From Bradyrhizobium japonicum USDA 6 (GTDB lineage: Bacteria; Pseudomonadota; Alphaproteobacteria; Rhizobiales; Xanthobacteraceae): a stretch of 64,000 nt of DNA. The notes under the pieces were generated by a model that was not told the DNA's origin, ran no database searches, and saw nothing but the letters and a program-made list of their open reading frames with translations. This document shows, one piece after another, positions 51,261 to 60,192 of this stretch. Location: NCBI RefSeq assembly GCF_000284375.1, contig NC_017249.1:6999001-7063000 (forward strand), read 5' to 3'. Every line of letters begins with the position of its first letter. Position 1 is the stretch's first letter. A program made the translations under genes and the position numbers.

Positions 51261-52303
51261 ACCCGCAGTGCACCGCGCAGACCGGCCGTCGTGCCGAGCA
51301 GGATGCCGGCGACCGCGACGAACGAGCCCAAAGCGAGCGTCGATACGCCGGTGAGCCCCTGCCCGATCGAGCAGCCGAACGCCATCACGCCGCCGGTCCC
51401 CATCAGCGCGGCGCCACCGGCAGACCGCAGCATGTGGCGCGGCGAGGAATAACCTTCGAGGTGGAAACGGCCCGTAGCGAGCGCGGTGACGAGGCTGCCG
51501 GCGAGAACGCCGGCCACGGTGGCGATGCCGAAGTTGAGCGTCAGACCGGTCGAGAGCATGACGTATTGCAGGCTATCGGCGATCGGCGCGACGAAGGTCA
51601 GCGAGGTCACCGGGATCGGATTGAAATCGTCGGCACCGAGATATCCGGTGACGAACCAGCCGCTGGCGACCAGAAGCCCGACGACGACACCGGCTGCAAT
51701 CTGGCCCGGCGAACGCCTGAACGCCGGGTGCGCGAACGCAAACAGGATCAGCGCAACAACGATTACAGCAGCGCCCAGCGCGCGCGAGACCGCGTCGCCG
51801 GGACCGAGCGTCGCCAACAGTGACGGCAGCGAATTGGCGTTGACGGTCGTTTGCGAGGCCTGAACCAGCGCAATGCGCACCGGCGCGATCAGGCCCTTGA
51901 GCGTCATCTGCGCGGCGATGGCGAGCACGATCACGACGACGAAGGAACGGAGATTGCCGCGGCCGAGCAGCACCAGCGCCCGCGAGCCGCAGCCATTCGA
52001 CAACACCATGCCGTAGCCGAACAACAGGCCGCCGAGGAACAGCACCGGCACCGAGAAGGATTGTTGCAGATAGATCGACTTGCCGAGATCGACCATGCCG
52101 CTACCGGCAAGGAATTGGCTCGCAGCAACCGCAACAGCAATCGCCATCGCAAAGGTCCGCACCAGCCGCCCGTCTCCCTCGGCCAGCCAGCCGCGCATGC
52201 TGCTCATCAGGCAGAACCCGCTTAGCAGTCCGACGGCGCCATAGATGAGCCCGATGACGAGGCCGGCAAGGATGACGAGTTGGGCGGACGAATCCATGGT
52301 CAA
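51239..52303 (-). CDS. YeeE/YedE-family sulfur transporter
   Basis: A 354-aa membrane protein with about ten helices and two internal Cys motifs characteristic of the family: SNGCGSRALVLLGRGNLRS (first half) and FGCSIGQGLTGVSTLALGS (second half). Cys residues in these motifs pass thiosulfate-like sulfur across the membrane in TsuA. The start overlaps the upstream dehydrogenase stop (ATGA). No TusA/YeeD gene or rhodanese is beside it, and the partner is unclear. Confidence 0.88.
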   Translation of the reverse strand: MTMDSSAQLVILAGLVIGLIYGAVGLLSGFCLMSSMRGWLAEGDGRLVRTFAMAIAVAVAASQFLAGSGMVDLGKSIYLQQSFSVPVLFLGGLLFGYGMVLSNGCGSRALVLLGRGNLRSFVVVIVLAIAAQMTLKGLIAPVRIALVQASQTTVNANSLPSLLATLGPGDAVSRALGAAVIVVALILFAFAHPAFRRSPGQIAAGVVVGLLVASGWFVTGYLGADDFNPIPVTSLTFVAPIADSLQYVMLSTGLTLNFGIATVAGVLAGSLVTALATGRFHLEGYSSPRHMLRSAGGAALMGTGGVMAFGCSIGQGLTGVSTLALGSFVAVAGILLGTTAGLRGALRVQPLAVA

Positions 52304-53304
52304 GGCTTCAGGATCACGCGATCCCGCGACGAACCGGCGACGGCGACATAGGCCTCCTTGGCGCGCTCCAGCGGATAGACGGCATTCGGCTTGATCGGGA
52401 ACGGCTTCAGGTGCCCGCTCGCAAAGCCGGGGCCGAGGTCGCGCAGCACGGCGCCGGTTGCGGCCGAGGACAGCCCGAGCGTGTCGATGCCGACATAAGT
52501 GTGTTGCCCGCGGTAGAATTCGAGAATGTTGAACTGCACGATGCGGTCGATTGCGGCGATCAGGATCTGGCGGCCGCGCAATCCGAGCGACTTGTGCGCG
52601 GCCTGGAAATAGGGATCGCCGACCGTGTTGAAGACGATGTCGGCCCCCTTGCCGCCGGTCAGTTCGCGCACGTGCGTGGCGACATCGGTCGCCGAGGCGT
52701 CAATCACCTCGATGGCCGCGTTGGCATGGCCCTCATAGGCTTCCGCCTTGCGCACCACGCCGATGACGCGCGCGCCCTGCCAGGTCGCGATCTGGACCGC
52801 GGCCTGCCCGACCTTGCCGTTGACGCCGAACACCAGCACGGTTTCGCCGGGCTTCGGAATGCCGGCGCGGCGAAAGCCCTCCATTGCGGTGACGAAGGGC
52901 ACGCCGATGCCGGCGGCCTCCTCCCAGGACACCGTCTTCGGCTTCTCTACCACGGCGTCGGCTTCGACGACGAGATGGCTGGCGTGGGTGCCGTCACGGC
53001 GGATGCCGAGATCGCCGGAGGAGCCGAACACCTCGCGGCCGACCGTATCGGCCGGCCCGTCAATCACCACGCCGGCATAATCGCGGCCGGGCGTGCGGGG
53101 GAAGACCGCATAGGGCATCAGCCCGGTCGCGGCCTTCACATCGGACGGGTTGACGGCGGCGGCCCTTATCTCGATCAGGAGATCCTTCGGACCGCGCGCG
53201 AGCATATGACGCTCGATCAGCGGCGCGATCGCCGCAGCATTATCGGCCTTGGCATCGAGGCGGACGCAGCGCGCTTCGACGGTTTTGCGATCGGCTGATG
53301 ACAT
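52300..53304 (-). CDS. Medium-chain dehydrogenase/quinone oxidoreductase-like protein
   Basis: A 334-aa MDR-family protein. VNPSDVKAATGLMPYAVFPR and GRDYAGVVIDGP mark the N-terminal domain; the NAD(P)-binding part has ETVLVFGVNGKVGQAAVQIA. Zinc ligands are not evident, so it is closer to NADPH:quinone reductases than to zinc alcohol dehydrogenases. It is translationally coupled (ATGA) to the YeeE/YedE gene, which is an unusual partnership. Confidence 0.87.
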   Translation of the reverse strand: MSSADRKTVEARCVRLDAKADNAAAIAPLIERHMLARGPKDLLIEIRAAAVNPSDVKAATGLMPYAVFPRTPGRDYAGVVIDGPADTVGREVFGSSGDLGIRRDGTHASHLVVEADAVVEKPKTVSWEEAAGIGVPFVTAMEGFRRAGIPKPGETVLVFGVNGKVGQAAVQIATWQGARVIGVVRKAEAYEGHANAAIEVIDASATDVATHVRELTGGKGADIVFNTVGDPYFQAAHKSLGLRGRQILIAAIDRIVQFNILEFYRGQHTYVGIDTLGLSSAATGAVLRDLGPGFASGHLKPFPIKPNAVYPLERAKEAYVAVAGSSRDRVILKP

Positions 53305-53365
53305 CGAAAGACCCACGATTTCTCGCGGGCCTTGTCGCCTTTGGGACCGGTCAAGTCAACCGCTT

Positions 53366-53478
53366 CCCCTCATCCTGAAGAGCCGCGCGAGCGGCGTCTC
53401 GAAGGATGCAGGCCCGCGCTGCAGCATCCAGTCCTTCATGGTTCGAGACGGCGCTACGCGCCTCCTCACCATGAGGGG
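53366..53478. repeat. Imperfect palindromic repeat, CCCCTCATCCTGA type
   Basis: CCCCTCATCCTGA is mirrored by CACCATGAGGGG, with inner arms GTCTCGAAGGATGC and GGTTCGAGAC plus CGCTACGCG. It lies between the MDR gene and paaK. It is a typical large intergenic repeat of Bradyrhizobium-like genomes. Confidence 0.75.
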
Positions 53479-53484
53479 TAAGAC

Positions 53485-54816
53485 CTAATCCTTCGGCCGC
53501 TTGTCGTAGAGGCGCTTTGCCTTGCCCAGCGAGCGCTCCAGCGTGGCCGGCGCGACCACGCGCACCTGGGAACTGATGCCGATGGTATTCTTGATGTGGG
53601 TGGAGATGCGGTCGGCGTGATCGACCAGCCCCCGGCCATCCCAGCTTTCCGGCCGCGCCTCGGCGATGATGGTCAGCTCATCCATGCGGCCTTCGCGGGT
53701 GAGTTCAAGAATGAAATGCCCGCCGCACCAATCGGTCGCGAGCAGCACCTCCTCGATCTGGGTCGGGAACAGATTGACGCCGCGCAGGATGATCATGTCG
53801 TCGGAACGGCCCGTCACCTTCTCCATCCGCCGCATGCCCGGCCGCGCCGTGCCCGGTAGCAGCCGCGTCAAGTCACGGGTGCGATAGCGGACCACCGGGA
53901 AAGCTTCCTTGGTCAGCGAGGTGAAGACCAGCTCGCCCTTCGCGCCATCCGGCAGCACCGCGCCAGTCTCCGGGTCGATCACCTCGGGATAAAAATGGTC
54001 CTCCCAGATGTGCAGGCCGTCCTTGGTTTCGATGCATTCCTGCGCGACGCCCGGGCCGATCACCTCCGAGAGGCCATAGATGTCGGTCGCGTCCATGTCG
54101 AAGGCGTCCTCGATCTCCCCGCGCATGGCATTGGTCCAGGGCTCGGCACCGAAGATGCCGACCTTGAGCGAGCATTGGCGCGGGTCGAGCTTCTGGCGCT
54201 TGAACTCGTCGAGGATCGCCAGCATGTAGCTCGGCGTCACCGTGATGATGTCGGGCCGGAAGTCGTTGATGAGCTGCACCTGCCGCTCGGTCATGCCGCC
54301 GGAGATCGGCACCACGGTGCAACTAAGTTTCTCGGCACCGTAGTGCACGCCTAATCCGCCGGTAAACAGGCCGTAGCCATAGGCATTGTGGATGATCATG
54401 CCCGTGCGGCCGCCGGCGGCACGAATCGAGCGCGCCATCACCTCCGACCAGGTGTCGATGTCGCGTTGCGTATAGCCTACCACGATCGGCTTTCCCGTGG
54501 TGCCGGAGGACGCATGCACGCGCACCAGCTTTTCGCGGGGCACGGCGAACATGTTGAAGGGATAATTGTCGCGCAGATCCGTCTTCACCGTGAACGGGAA
54601 TTTCGCGAGATCGGAGAGTTCGCGAAAGTCGGACGGATGCACGCCGGCCTTGTCGAAGGCCTGGCGATAATGCGCGACGTTGTCATAGGCGTGCTTCAGT
54701 GACCAAGCCAGCCGCTGCTTTTGCAGCGCCATGATCTCGTCGCGTGACGCGCGCTCGTGCGCGTCCATCTCGGCACTATAGGCGTTGCCACCTTCCTTGA
54801 GCCTCGTCAGAGCCAT
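53485..54816 (-). CDS. paaK: Phenylacetate-CoA ligase
   Basis: A 443-aa adenylate-forming enzyme that converts phenylacetate, ATP and CoA to phenylacetyl-CoA, the entry step. The ATP loop is RVHASSGTTGKPIVVGYTQR; YGLSEVIGPGVAQECIETKD and YRTRDLTRLLPG follow, then RSDDMIILRGVNLFPTQIEE at the hinge to the C-terminal domain. GGGGAAACGAGC precedes the ATG. It is the last gene of the paa operon. Confidence 0.95.
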   Translation of the reverse strand: MALTRLKEGGNAYSAEMDAHERASRDEIMALQKQRLAWSLKHAYDNVAHYRQAFDKAGVHPSDFRELSDLAKFPFTVKTDLRDNYPFNMFAVPREKLVRVHASSGTTGKPIVVGYTQRDIDTWSEVMARSIRAAGGRTGMIIHNAYGYGLFTGGLGVHYGAEKLSCTVVPISGGMTERQVQLINDFRPDIITVTPSYMLAILDEFKRQKLDPRQCSLKVGIFGAEPWTNAMRGEIEDAFDMDATDIYGLSEVIGPGVAQECIETKDGLHIWEDHFYPEVIDPETGAVLPDGAKGELVFTSLTKEAFPVVRYRTRDLTRLLPGTARPGMRRMEKVTGRSDDMIILRGVNLFPTQIEEVLLATDWCGGHFILELTREGRMDELTIIAEARPESWDGRGLVDHADRISTHIKNTIGISSQVRVVAPATLERSLGKAKRLYDKRPKD

Positions 54817-54830
54817 GCTCGTTTCCCCAC

Positions 54831-54858
54831 ATTGGTTGGTTCTTTTATTGGTTGGTTC
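54831..54858. repeat. Tandem 16-bp repeat between paaI and paaK
   Basis: ATTGGTTGGTTC appears at 54831-54842 and 54847-54858 with TTTT between, followed by another TTTTATTG. The unit is 16 bp. On the coding strand this is an A/C-rich tract (GAACCAACCAAT) just before the paaK ribosome-binding site. It is unlike the surrounding GC-rich DNA. Confidence 0.85.
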
Positions 54859-54861
54859 GTT

Positions 54862-55311
54862 TTATTGATCTTGCGTCGGCAGCCACGCGCCGGGAATGAC
54901 ACGCGAATGCCCGCGGAATTCCGCGATGACGGCATCGCCCACTGTCACACGCACATCGTAGATGCCTGAGCGTCCGCCACGGCTGACCTCGCGCGCTTTC
55001 GCAACGAGGCGGTCGCCAAGCTTGCCCGGCTTGATGAAGGTGATCTGGCCCTGCGCCGCCACGACGCGTTCATTGTGCGAATTGCAGGCAAACGCGAAGG
55101 CGGAATCGGCCAGCGTGAAGATGAAGCCGCCATGGGCGATGCGCTGGCCGTTGACCATGTCCGGCCGCACATTCATCGCCAGCGTCGCGAAGCCCGCACC
55201 GATCTCGACGATTTCCATGCCGAGACCCTTGGAGGCATCGTCCTCCGCCCACATCGCGTCGGCGCAGGCGCGGGCAATATCCTCGGGCGACAGGTTGGCT
55301 TTGACGTTCAC
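54862..55311 (-). CDS. paaI: Hydroxyphenylacetyl-CoA thioesterase
   Basis: A 149-aa hotdog-fold thioesterase. MVNGQRIAHGGFIFTLADSA is the PaaI signature with catalytic Asp, and NSHNERVVAAQGQITFIKPG follows. PaaI rescues CoA trapped as dead-end phenylacetyl-CoA derivatives. The start is a GTG (55311) with GGGAGAAG upstream. It lies 55 nt after paaE. Confidence 0.93.
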   Translation of the reverse strand: MNVKANLSPEDIARACADAMWAEDDASKGLGMEIVEIGAGFATLAMNVRPDMVNGQRIAHGGFIFTLADSAFAFACNSHNERVVAAQGQITFIKPGKLGDRLVAKAREVSRGGRSGIYDVRVTVGDAVIAEFRGHSRVIPGAWLPTQDQ

Positions 55312-55366
55312 GCGCTTCTCCCGGCCAAATGCCTGGCCATAATGCTCTGCTGCCCAGCCATAACTG

Positions 55367-56449
55367 TCAAACGTGATCGTAATCGACCACGACCCGCTCC
55401 GACGACGGCTTTGCCTGGCAGGTCAGGACGAAGCCGGCCTTCAACTCCCAGGGTTCCAGCGAATAGTTGATGTCCATCGGCGCCTCGCCCTCGACCAGCT
55501 TGGCGCGGCAGGTCGAGCACATGCCGCCCTTGCAGGCGAAGGGCAGATCGACGCCGGCGCGCAGCGCGGCATCGAGGATCGCCTCGTCCTCGGCAACCGG
55601 CACGTCGCGGCGCTTGCCGTCGATGATCAACGAGGCGATCGCCTTCGGCGGCGCGTCGGGTGCAACGATCTTCTTCGGCCGCGGCTTGCCGCCGAATTCG
55701 GAGACGAAGCGCTCGACGTGGATGCGCTCTTCCGCGATGCCGAGATCGCGGCAGGTCGCCTCGATCTCCTCGCTCATGCCAAGGGGACCACAGATGAAGA
55801 CATGATCGACACTCGCGGCCGGCACCAGGGAGCGCAGCAGCACCCGCACCTTGTCGCCGTCGAGCCGGCCATGCAGGATCGGGATGTCCTGCTCCTCGCC
55901 GGAGATGACGTGGAAGATCGAAAGGCGATCGATGAAGCGATCCTTCAGCTCCTCGAGTGCCTCCAGGAACATGATGTTGTCGGTGGCGCGGTTGCCGTAG
56001 AACAGGAAGAAGCGGCTGTCCGGCTCGCGCGCGAGCACGCCCTTGACGATCGACAGGATCGGCGTGATGCCGGAGCCTGCGGCAAAGCCGACATGGATGC
56101 GTCCGCCATCTGCCGGCGGGATCACGCCGAAGCGTCCGGTCGGCGTCATGACGTCGAGCTCGTCGCCGCATTTGAGTTCATCCGCCGCCCAGTTCGAAAA
56201 TGCTCCGCCGTCGACCTTCTTCACGGCAATGCGGATCTCGCCATCGTCAGGACCCGAGCAGATCGAATAGGAGCGCCGGACCTCCTCGCCATCCAGCATG
56301 GTGCGAAGCGTGAGGTATTGGCCGGGCGCAAAAGCGTAGTCGCCCGCGAGTTCGCCGGGGACCGCAAAGGTCATCGACACCGCGTCGGTCGCCTCGCGGC
56401 GGAGGTCGTTGACGGTCAGGCGATGAAAGCGCGGTGCGGCTGCGGACAT
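55367..56449 (-). CDS. paaE: Phenylacetyl-CoA epoxidase reductase subunit
   Basis: A 360-aa electron-transfer subunit: FAD-binding ferredoxin-reductase domain (RSYSICSGPDD), an NAD domain (GFAAGSGITPILSIVKG), and a C-terminal plant-type [2Fe-2S] ferredoxin domain with FACKGGMCSTCRAKLVEG and a later Cys in FVLTCQAK. It passes electrons from NADPH to the PaaA di-iron site. The ATG at 56449 is 2 nt after the paaD stop. Confidence 0.95.
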   Translation of the reverse strand: MSAAAPRFHRLTVNDLRREATDAVSMTFAVPGELAGDYAFAPGQYLTLRTMLDGEEVRRSYSICSGPDDGEIRIAVKKVDGGAFSNWAADELKCGDELDVMTPTGRFGVIPPADGGRIHVGFAAGSGITPILSIVKGVLAREPDSRFFLFYGNRATDNIMFLEALEELKDRFIDRLSIFHVISGEEQDIPILHGRLDGDKVRVLLRSLVPAASVDHVFICGPLGMSEEIEATCRDLGIAEERIHVERFVSEFGGKPRPKKIVAPDAPPKAIASLIIDGKRRDVPVAEDEAILDAALRAGVDLPFACKGGMCSTCRAKLVEGEAPMDINYSLEPWELKAGFVLTCQAKPSSERVVVDYDHV

Positions 56450-56451
56450 GA

Positions 56452-56955
56452 TCAATGACACTTGAAATAATCGAAGGGTTCGCGGCAGGCCTTGCAGCGC
56501 CACAGCGCCTTGCAGGAGGTCGAGCCGAATTCTGACAGCAGCTCGGTCTTGTCAGAGCCGCATTGCGGGCACGCGACGGCCTGCTCGCCGAACAGCGCGC
56601 GGCGCGAACTTGACGCCTGCGGTGGCGCGATTCCGTAGGCGCGCAGCTTGCGGCGGCCCTCTTCGCTCATCCAGTCGGTGGTCCAGGCCGGCGACAGCAC
56701 CGTGCGGACCTTCGGACGATGGAAGCCGGCCCTCTCCAACGCGATCTCGATTTCGAGCGCGATCATGTTCATGGCCGGACAGCCCGAGTACGTCGGGGTG
56801 ATCGCGACCTCGACATGATCGCCGTCGAGCACGACATCGCGGAGTACGCCGAGATCGGCGATCGTCAGCACCGGGATTTCGGGGTCAACGACGCCTGCCG
56901 CGGCGTCCCAGGCGCGCCGGCGCACCTCGCTGTCGCGCTCAAGCACCGTCACCAT
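56452..56955 (-). CDS. paaD: Phenylacetate degradation protein PaaD (Fe-S assembly-type)
   Basis: A 167-aa protein. It has a DUF59/MIP18-like N-terminal domain (DPEIPVLTIADLGVLRDVVL and PTYSGCPAMN) and a C-terminal Zn-ribbon-like set of four Cys (CPQCGSDKTEL and WRCKAC). PaaD is thought to help mature the PaaABC(D)E complex. It overlaps paaC by 7 nt. Confidence 0.94.
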   Translation of the reverse strand: MVTVLERDSEVRRRAWDAAAGVVDPEIPVLTIADLGVLRDVVLDGDHVEVAITPTYSGCPAMNMIALEIEIALERAGFHRPKVRTVLSPAWTTDWMSEEGRRKLRAYGIAPPQASSSRRALFGEQAVACPQCGSDKTELLSEFGSTSCKALWRCKACREPFDYFKCH

Positions 56956-57728
56956 GTCTGCCCCGGAAAAGTACGCTGCATCGACTGCAGCTCGGACAGG
57001 AGATGACCGAGATGCTCGCTGTGACGGCCCACGCGGCCGCCCTGCTGCATCCAGTCGTTCTGCGGCAATTTGAGCGTTGCCTCGCTGACGACGTCGGAGA
57101 GCGTCGTCAGCCAGCGACCGCGCAAGGTGCCAGGATCGATGGCGATACCGGCATGGATCAGGGCGCGTTCACCGTCGTCGACGGCGAACATCTCACCGGT
57201 GAAGGCCCAGAGATGATCGATCGCGGCTTGCGCACGTCGATGGCTCTCATCGGTGCCGTCACCGAGCCGGATGATCCACTCAGAGGCATGGCGCAGATGA
57301 TAGGCACTCTCCTTCTCGGACTTGGCGGCAATGGCCGCGAGCGTCGTATCGCGCGAATTCATCATCGCCCGCCAATAGAGGTCGGCGAAGGCGGAATAGA
57401 AGAACTGCCGCAGCAGGGTCTGGGCAAAGTCGCCATTCGGCTGCTCGACCAGCAGCAGGTTGCGGTACTGCCTGACGTCGCGCAGGTAGGCGAGCTTGTC
57501 CTCGTTGTTGTCCTTGCCTTCGGCCTTGGCGGCGTATGTGTAAAGCTCGCGCGCCTGGCCGATGAGGTCGAGCGCGATGTTGGAGAGCGCCATGTCCTCT
57601 TCCAGCATCGGCGCATGCCCACACCATTCCGACAGACGATGACCGAGAATCAGCGCATCGTCGGCGCGGCGCAGCGCGTAGAGCACCAGTGGTGTTTCCG
57701 AGACCTGGATGTTGGCCACAAGCATCAC
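56949..57728 (-). CDS. paaC: Phenylacetyl-CoA epoxidase structural subunit
   Basis: A 259-aa protein of the ferritin-like fold that pairs with PaaA but lacks a full di-iron site. LALSNIALDLIGQARELYTY and FADLYWRAMMNSRDTTLAAI are typical stretches. Its start overlaps the paaB stop (ATGA). Confidence 0.94.
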   Translation of the reverse strand: MMLVANIQVSETPLVLYALRRADDALILGHRLSEWCGHAPMLEEDMALSNIALDLIGQARELYTYAAKAEGKDNNEDKLAYLRDVRQYRNLLLVEQPNGDFAQTLLRQFFYSAFADLYWRAMMNSRDTTLAAIAAKSEKESAYHLRHASEWIIRLGDGTDESHRRAQAAIDHLWAFTGEMFAVDDGERALIHAGIAIDPGTLRGRWLTTLSDVVSEATLKLPQNDWMQQGGRVGRHSEHLGHLLSELQSMQRTFPGQTW

Positions 57729-58012
57729 ATGTGCCCCACTTCTTCCGGCACCTCGTAGAACGTCGGATGCCGGTAGATCTTCGATTCCGCCGGCTCGAAC
57801 ATCATGCCCTTCTCGGCGGGATCGCTCGCAGTGATCGCGGTCGACGGCACGACCCAGATCGACAGGCCCTCGCCGCGGCGGGTGTAGATGTCGCGCGCGG
57901 CCTGCAGTGCCATGGTGGCGTCATTCGCATGCAGCGAGCCGACATGCTTGTGCGCGAGCCCGTTGCGGCTGCGAATGAAGACTTCCCACAGCGGCGTGTT
58001 CGGCGTGGCCAT
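57725..58012 (-). CDS. paaB: Phenylacetyl-CoA epoxidase subunit PaaB
   Basis: A 95-aa subunit, equal to the family norm. The sequence opens with MATPNTPLWEVFIRSRNGLA and continues KHVGSLHANDATMALQAARD. The ATG at 58012 is preferred over an upstream in-frame ATG, since the extension lies in paaA. PaaB bridges PaaAC complexes. Confidence 0.95.
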   Translation of the reverse strand: MATPNTPLWEVFIRSRNGLAHKHVGSLHANDATMALQAARDIYTRRGEGLSIWVVPSTAITASDPAEKGMMFEPAESKIYRHPTFYEVPEEVGHM

Positions 58013-58022
58013 CTTGATCTCC

Positions 58023-59015
58023 TTATTCCGCGGCTTGTGCGGTCTGACGCTGCGCGCGCTTTGCGGCATAGCCAGCTGCCGCCTCACGCACCCAGGCGCC
58101 CTCATCGTGCGCCTTGCGACGCGCGGCGAGCCGATCGCGGTTGCACGGGCCGTTGCCGGCGAGCACCTGCTTGAATTCGGTCCAGTCGATCTCGCTGTAG
58201 CGCCAGTGCCCTTCGGCGTCCTGCGTCATGCCGGGATCGGGAATGGTGAGGCCGAGATATTGCGCCTGCGGCACGGTGGCATCGACGAACTTCTGGCGCA
58301 GCTCGTCATTGGAGAAGCGCTTGATCTTCCACTTCGTCGACGTGTCGCTGTGCTGGCTCGTCGCATCGGGCGGACCGAACATCATCAGCACCGGCCACCA
58401 CCAGCGGTTCAGCGCATCCTGCGCCATCGCCTTCTGCTCATCCGATCCGCGGCACAGCGTCAGCATGATCTCGTAGCCCTGGCGCTGGTGGAAGGACTCC
58501 TCCTTGCAGACGCGGATCATCGCGCGCGCATACGGGCCGTAGGAGCAGCGGCACAGCGGGATCTGGTTCATGATCGCGGCGCCGTCGACCAGCCAGCCGA
58601 TGGTGCCGATATCGGCCCAGGTCAGCGTCGGATAGTTGAAGATCGAGGAATATTTGGCCTTGCCGGCAAGCATGGCGTCGACAAGCTCTTCGCGCGACGT
58701 GCCGAGCGTCTCGGCGGCGGCATAGAGATAGAGCCCGTGGCCGCACTCGTCCTGCACCTTGGCGAGCAGCGCGGCCTTGCGGCGCAGGGTCGGCGCGCGC
58801 GTGATCCAGTTGCCCTCAGGCAGCATGCCGACGATTTCGGAATGGGCGTGCTGGGAGATTTGGCGGGTGAGCGTCTTGCGATAGGCCGCCGGCATCCAGT
58901 CGTTCGGCTCGATGCGTTCCTCCGCATCGATGCGGGCCTGGAACTGAGCAGCCTTGGCCGCGTCCTCGAGACCGCGATCGTCGGTCTCGGCCGCGTTCAG
59001 CGCCTGGGTATACAT
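58023..59015 (-). CDS. paaA: Phenylacetyl-CoA epoxidase catalytic subunit
   Basis: A 330-aa di-iron monooxygenase subunit that epoxidises the aromatic ring of phenylacetyl-CoA. Iron-ligand motifs are [15 protein letters not shown] and [14 protein letters not shown] chose the ATG at 59015 because the GGGAGG lies 6 nt upstream; the ATG at 59021 would sit directly on that site. It is the first gene of the paaABCDE-paaI-paaK operon. Confidence 0.96.
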   Translation of the reverse strand: MYTQALNAAETDDRGLEDAAKAAQFQARIDAEERIEPNDWMPAAYRKTLTRQISQHAHSEIVGMLPEGNWITRAPTLRRKAALLAKVQDECGHGLYLYAAAETLGTSREELVDAMLAGKAKYSSIFNYPTLTWADIGTIGWLVDGAAIMNQIPLCRCSYGPYARAMIRVCKEESFHQRQGYEIMLTLCRGSDEQKAMAQDALNRWWWPVLMMFGPPDATSQHSDTSTKWKIKRFSNDELRQKFVDATVPQAQYLGLTIPDPGMTQDAEGHWRYSEIDWTEFKQVLAGNGPCNRDRLAARRKAHDEGAWVREAAAGYAAKRAQRQTAQAAE

Positions 59016-59041
59016 GCGCATCCTCCCGTTTATTGGGAGGC

Positions 59042-59069
59042 AATATATAACAAAAATTACTTCATGCAA
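59042..59069 (-). promoter_or_regulatory. Promoter of the paa operon
   Basis: On the minus strand TTGCAT (complement of 59064-59069) is followed after 16 bp by TATATT (complement of 59042-59047), five of six -10 bases. Transcription would start about 20 nt before the paaA ATG. The AT-rich stretch between 59040 and 59090 stands out from the GC-rich surroundings and is the expected PaaX target. Confidence 0.6.
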
Positions 59070-59090
59070 GATATTTCTGTAACATATAAA

Positions 59091-59957
59091 TCAGGCCTCG
59101 AACCTCCGCTCCAGGAGCTTTCGAGCCGGCGGCAGTGGCCCCTTCTCATTGGTTCCATGGCTATCAAGCCATTGTTCCGACGGCACAAGCAGCGCGCGAT
59201 AGACCTCGCCGCAGAGCTCACGTGCCGCCCTGCCAGGCCAGTCGCCGGGCAGCAGACTCTCGGGCAGCAGCGGATCGCGCAGCACGACGCGGCGGTAGTA
59301 GTGGATCAGGAGGATGCGTGCGGTGAAGGCGTCGGTCTCTGACAGGTCCGTGCCGCGGGCGATCGCGGTGCGGAGCGGCTCAAAGGTTTTCATGAATTTC
59401 AGATAGGCGTCAGCGGTGCGGTCCAGCGGCCAGCTCGCGCTGAGCAGACGGCGGCCGCTGTCATCCTCAGCCGAGACTTCAAGACGGATCGCCCCGGCAG
59501 CCTCGTCGGGCACCGGCACGCCTGATGGCGCGACCCACACGCCGGGCAGCGGACTGCCGAAGCCGGCGTTGCGCAGCGCTTCGCGCGAGACGTCGCGATC
59601 CTCGCCATTGCCGATCAGGAGCAGCTCGAAGCGCCCGGTCCAGTCCGGCGATGGCGGATCGTAGATGTGGCGCGTGGCGGCCTCGAAGGTCTGACTTCCC
59701 TTGTCGGCCAGGCGATAAAAACTGTTACGGCCAAGCTTTTCGCGCATCAGCCAGCCGTCGGCAGCAAGGCGCGACATCGCGGTGCGCACCACGCCGGCAT
59801 CGATGTCCAGACTCTCGAAGAACTCCAACAGCGTGCCAAGCCACACCGAGCCGCCGCGCGGCACGATGGCGTCGCCGAACACGGTGATGACGATGGAGCC
59901 CGTGCGTGACGGCTCACGCTTGAGCTGGTCGATGATGCGGGACAATGGATGCGCCAT
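59091..59957 (-). CDS. paaX: Phenylacetic acid degradation repressor PaaX
   Basis: A 288-aa regulator of the PaaX family. SGSIVITVFGDAIVPRGG-type segment, LWLGTLLEFFESLDIDAGVV and RTAMSRLAADGWL cover the winged-helix domain, followed by the PaaX_C-type region with RILLIHYYRRVVLRDPLLPE. E. coli PaaX represses paa genes and is relieved by phenylacetyl-CoA. It lies just upstream of paaA on the same strand, with 75 bp between. I chose the ATG at 59957 (MAHPLSRI). Confidence 0.93.
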   Translation of the reverse strand: MAHPLSRIIDQLKREPSRTGSIVITVFGDAIVPRGGSVWLGTLLEFFESLDIDAGVVRTAMSRLAADGWLMREKLGRNSFYRLADKGSQTFEAATRHIYDPPSPDWTGRFELLLIGNGEDRDVSREALRNAGFGSPLPGVWVAPSGVPVPDEAAGAIRLEVSAEDDSGRRLLSASWPLDRTADAYLKFMKTFEPLRTAIARGTDLSETDAFTARILLIHYYRRVVLRDPLLPESLLPGDWPGRAARELCGEVYRALLVPSEQWLDSHGTNEKGPLPPARKLLERRFEA

Positions 59958-60011
59958 GCGCGAGGCATAGCGCGTTTGGTGCGGGCGCGACAATGGACGG
60001 GAGCGACGCTC

Positions 60012-60182
60012 TTACTCTCCCTCTCCCCGTTCTTACGGGGGCGCGACGAGCTTCGCTCGCGGCTGAGAGGGTCGGGGTGAGGGACTGTATCCGCAAACTC
60101 AGTGACAAATGGACTCGCGGAGAGTCCCCCCTCACCCGCCACGCTTCGCGTGTCGGCCTCTCCCCGCACGCGGGGAGAGGCG
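60012..60182. repeat. Long composite palindromic repeat, family A, copy 3
   Basis: It has CCCTCTCCCCGTTCTTACGG, the hairpin GCGACGAGCTTCGCTCGC, GGGTGAGGGACTGTATCCGC, CGCGGAGAGTCCCCCCTCACCC, the small hairpin CACGCTTCGCGTG and CCTCTCCCCGCACGCGGGG. The order matches copies 1 and 2. It lies between paaX and the lipase-like gene. Confidence 0.75.
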
Positions 60183-60192
60183 AAGGAAGCAA

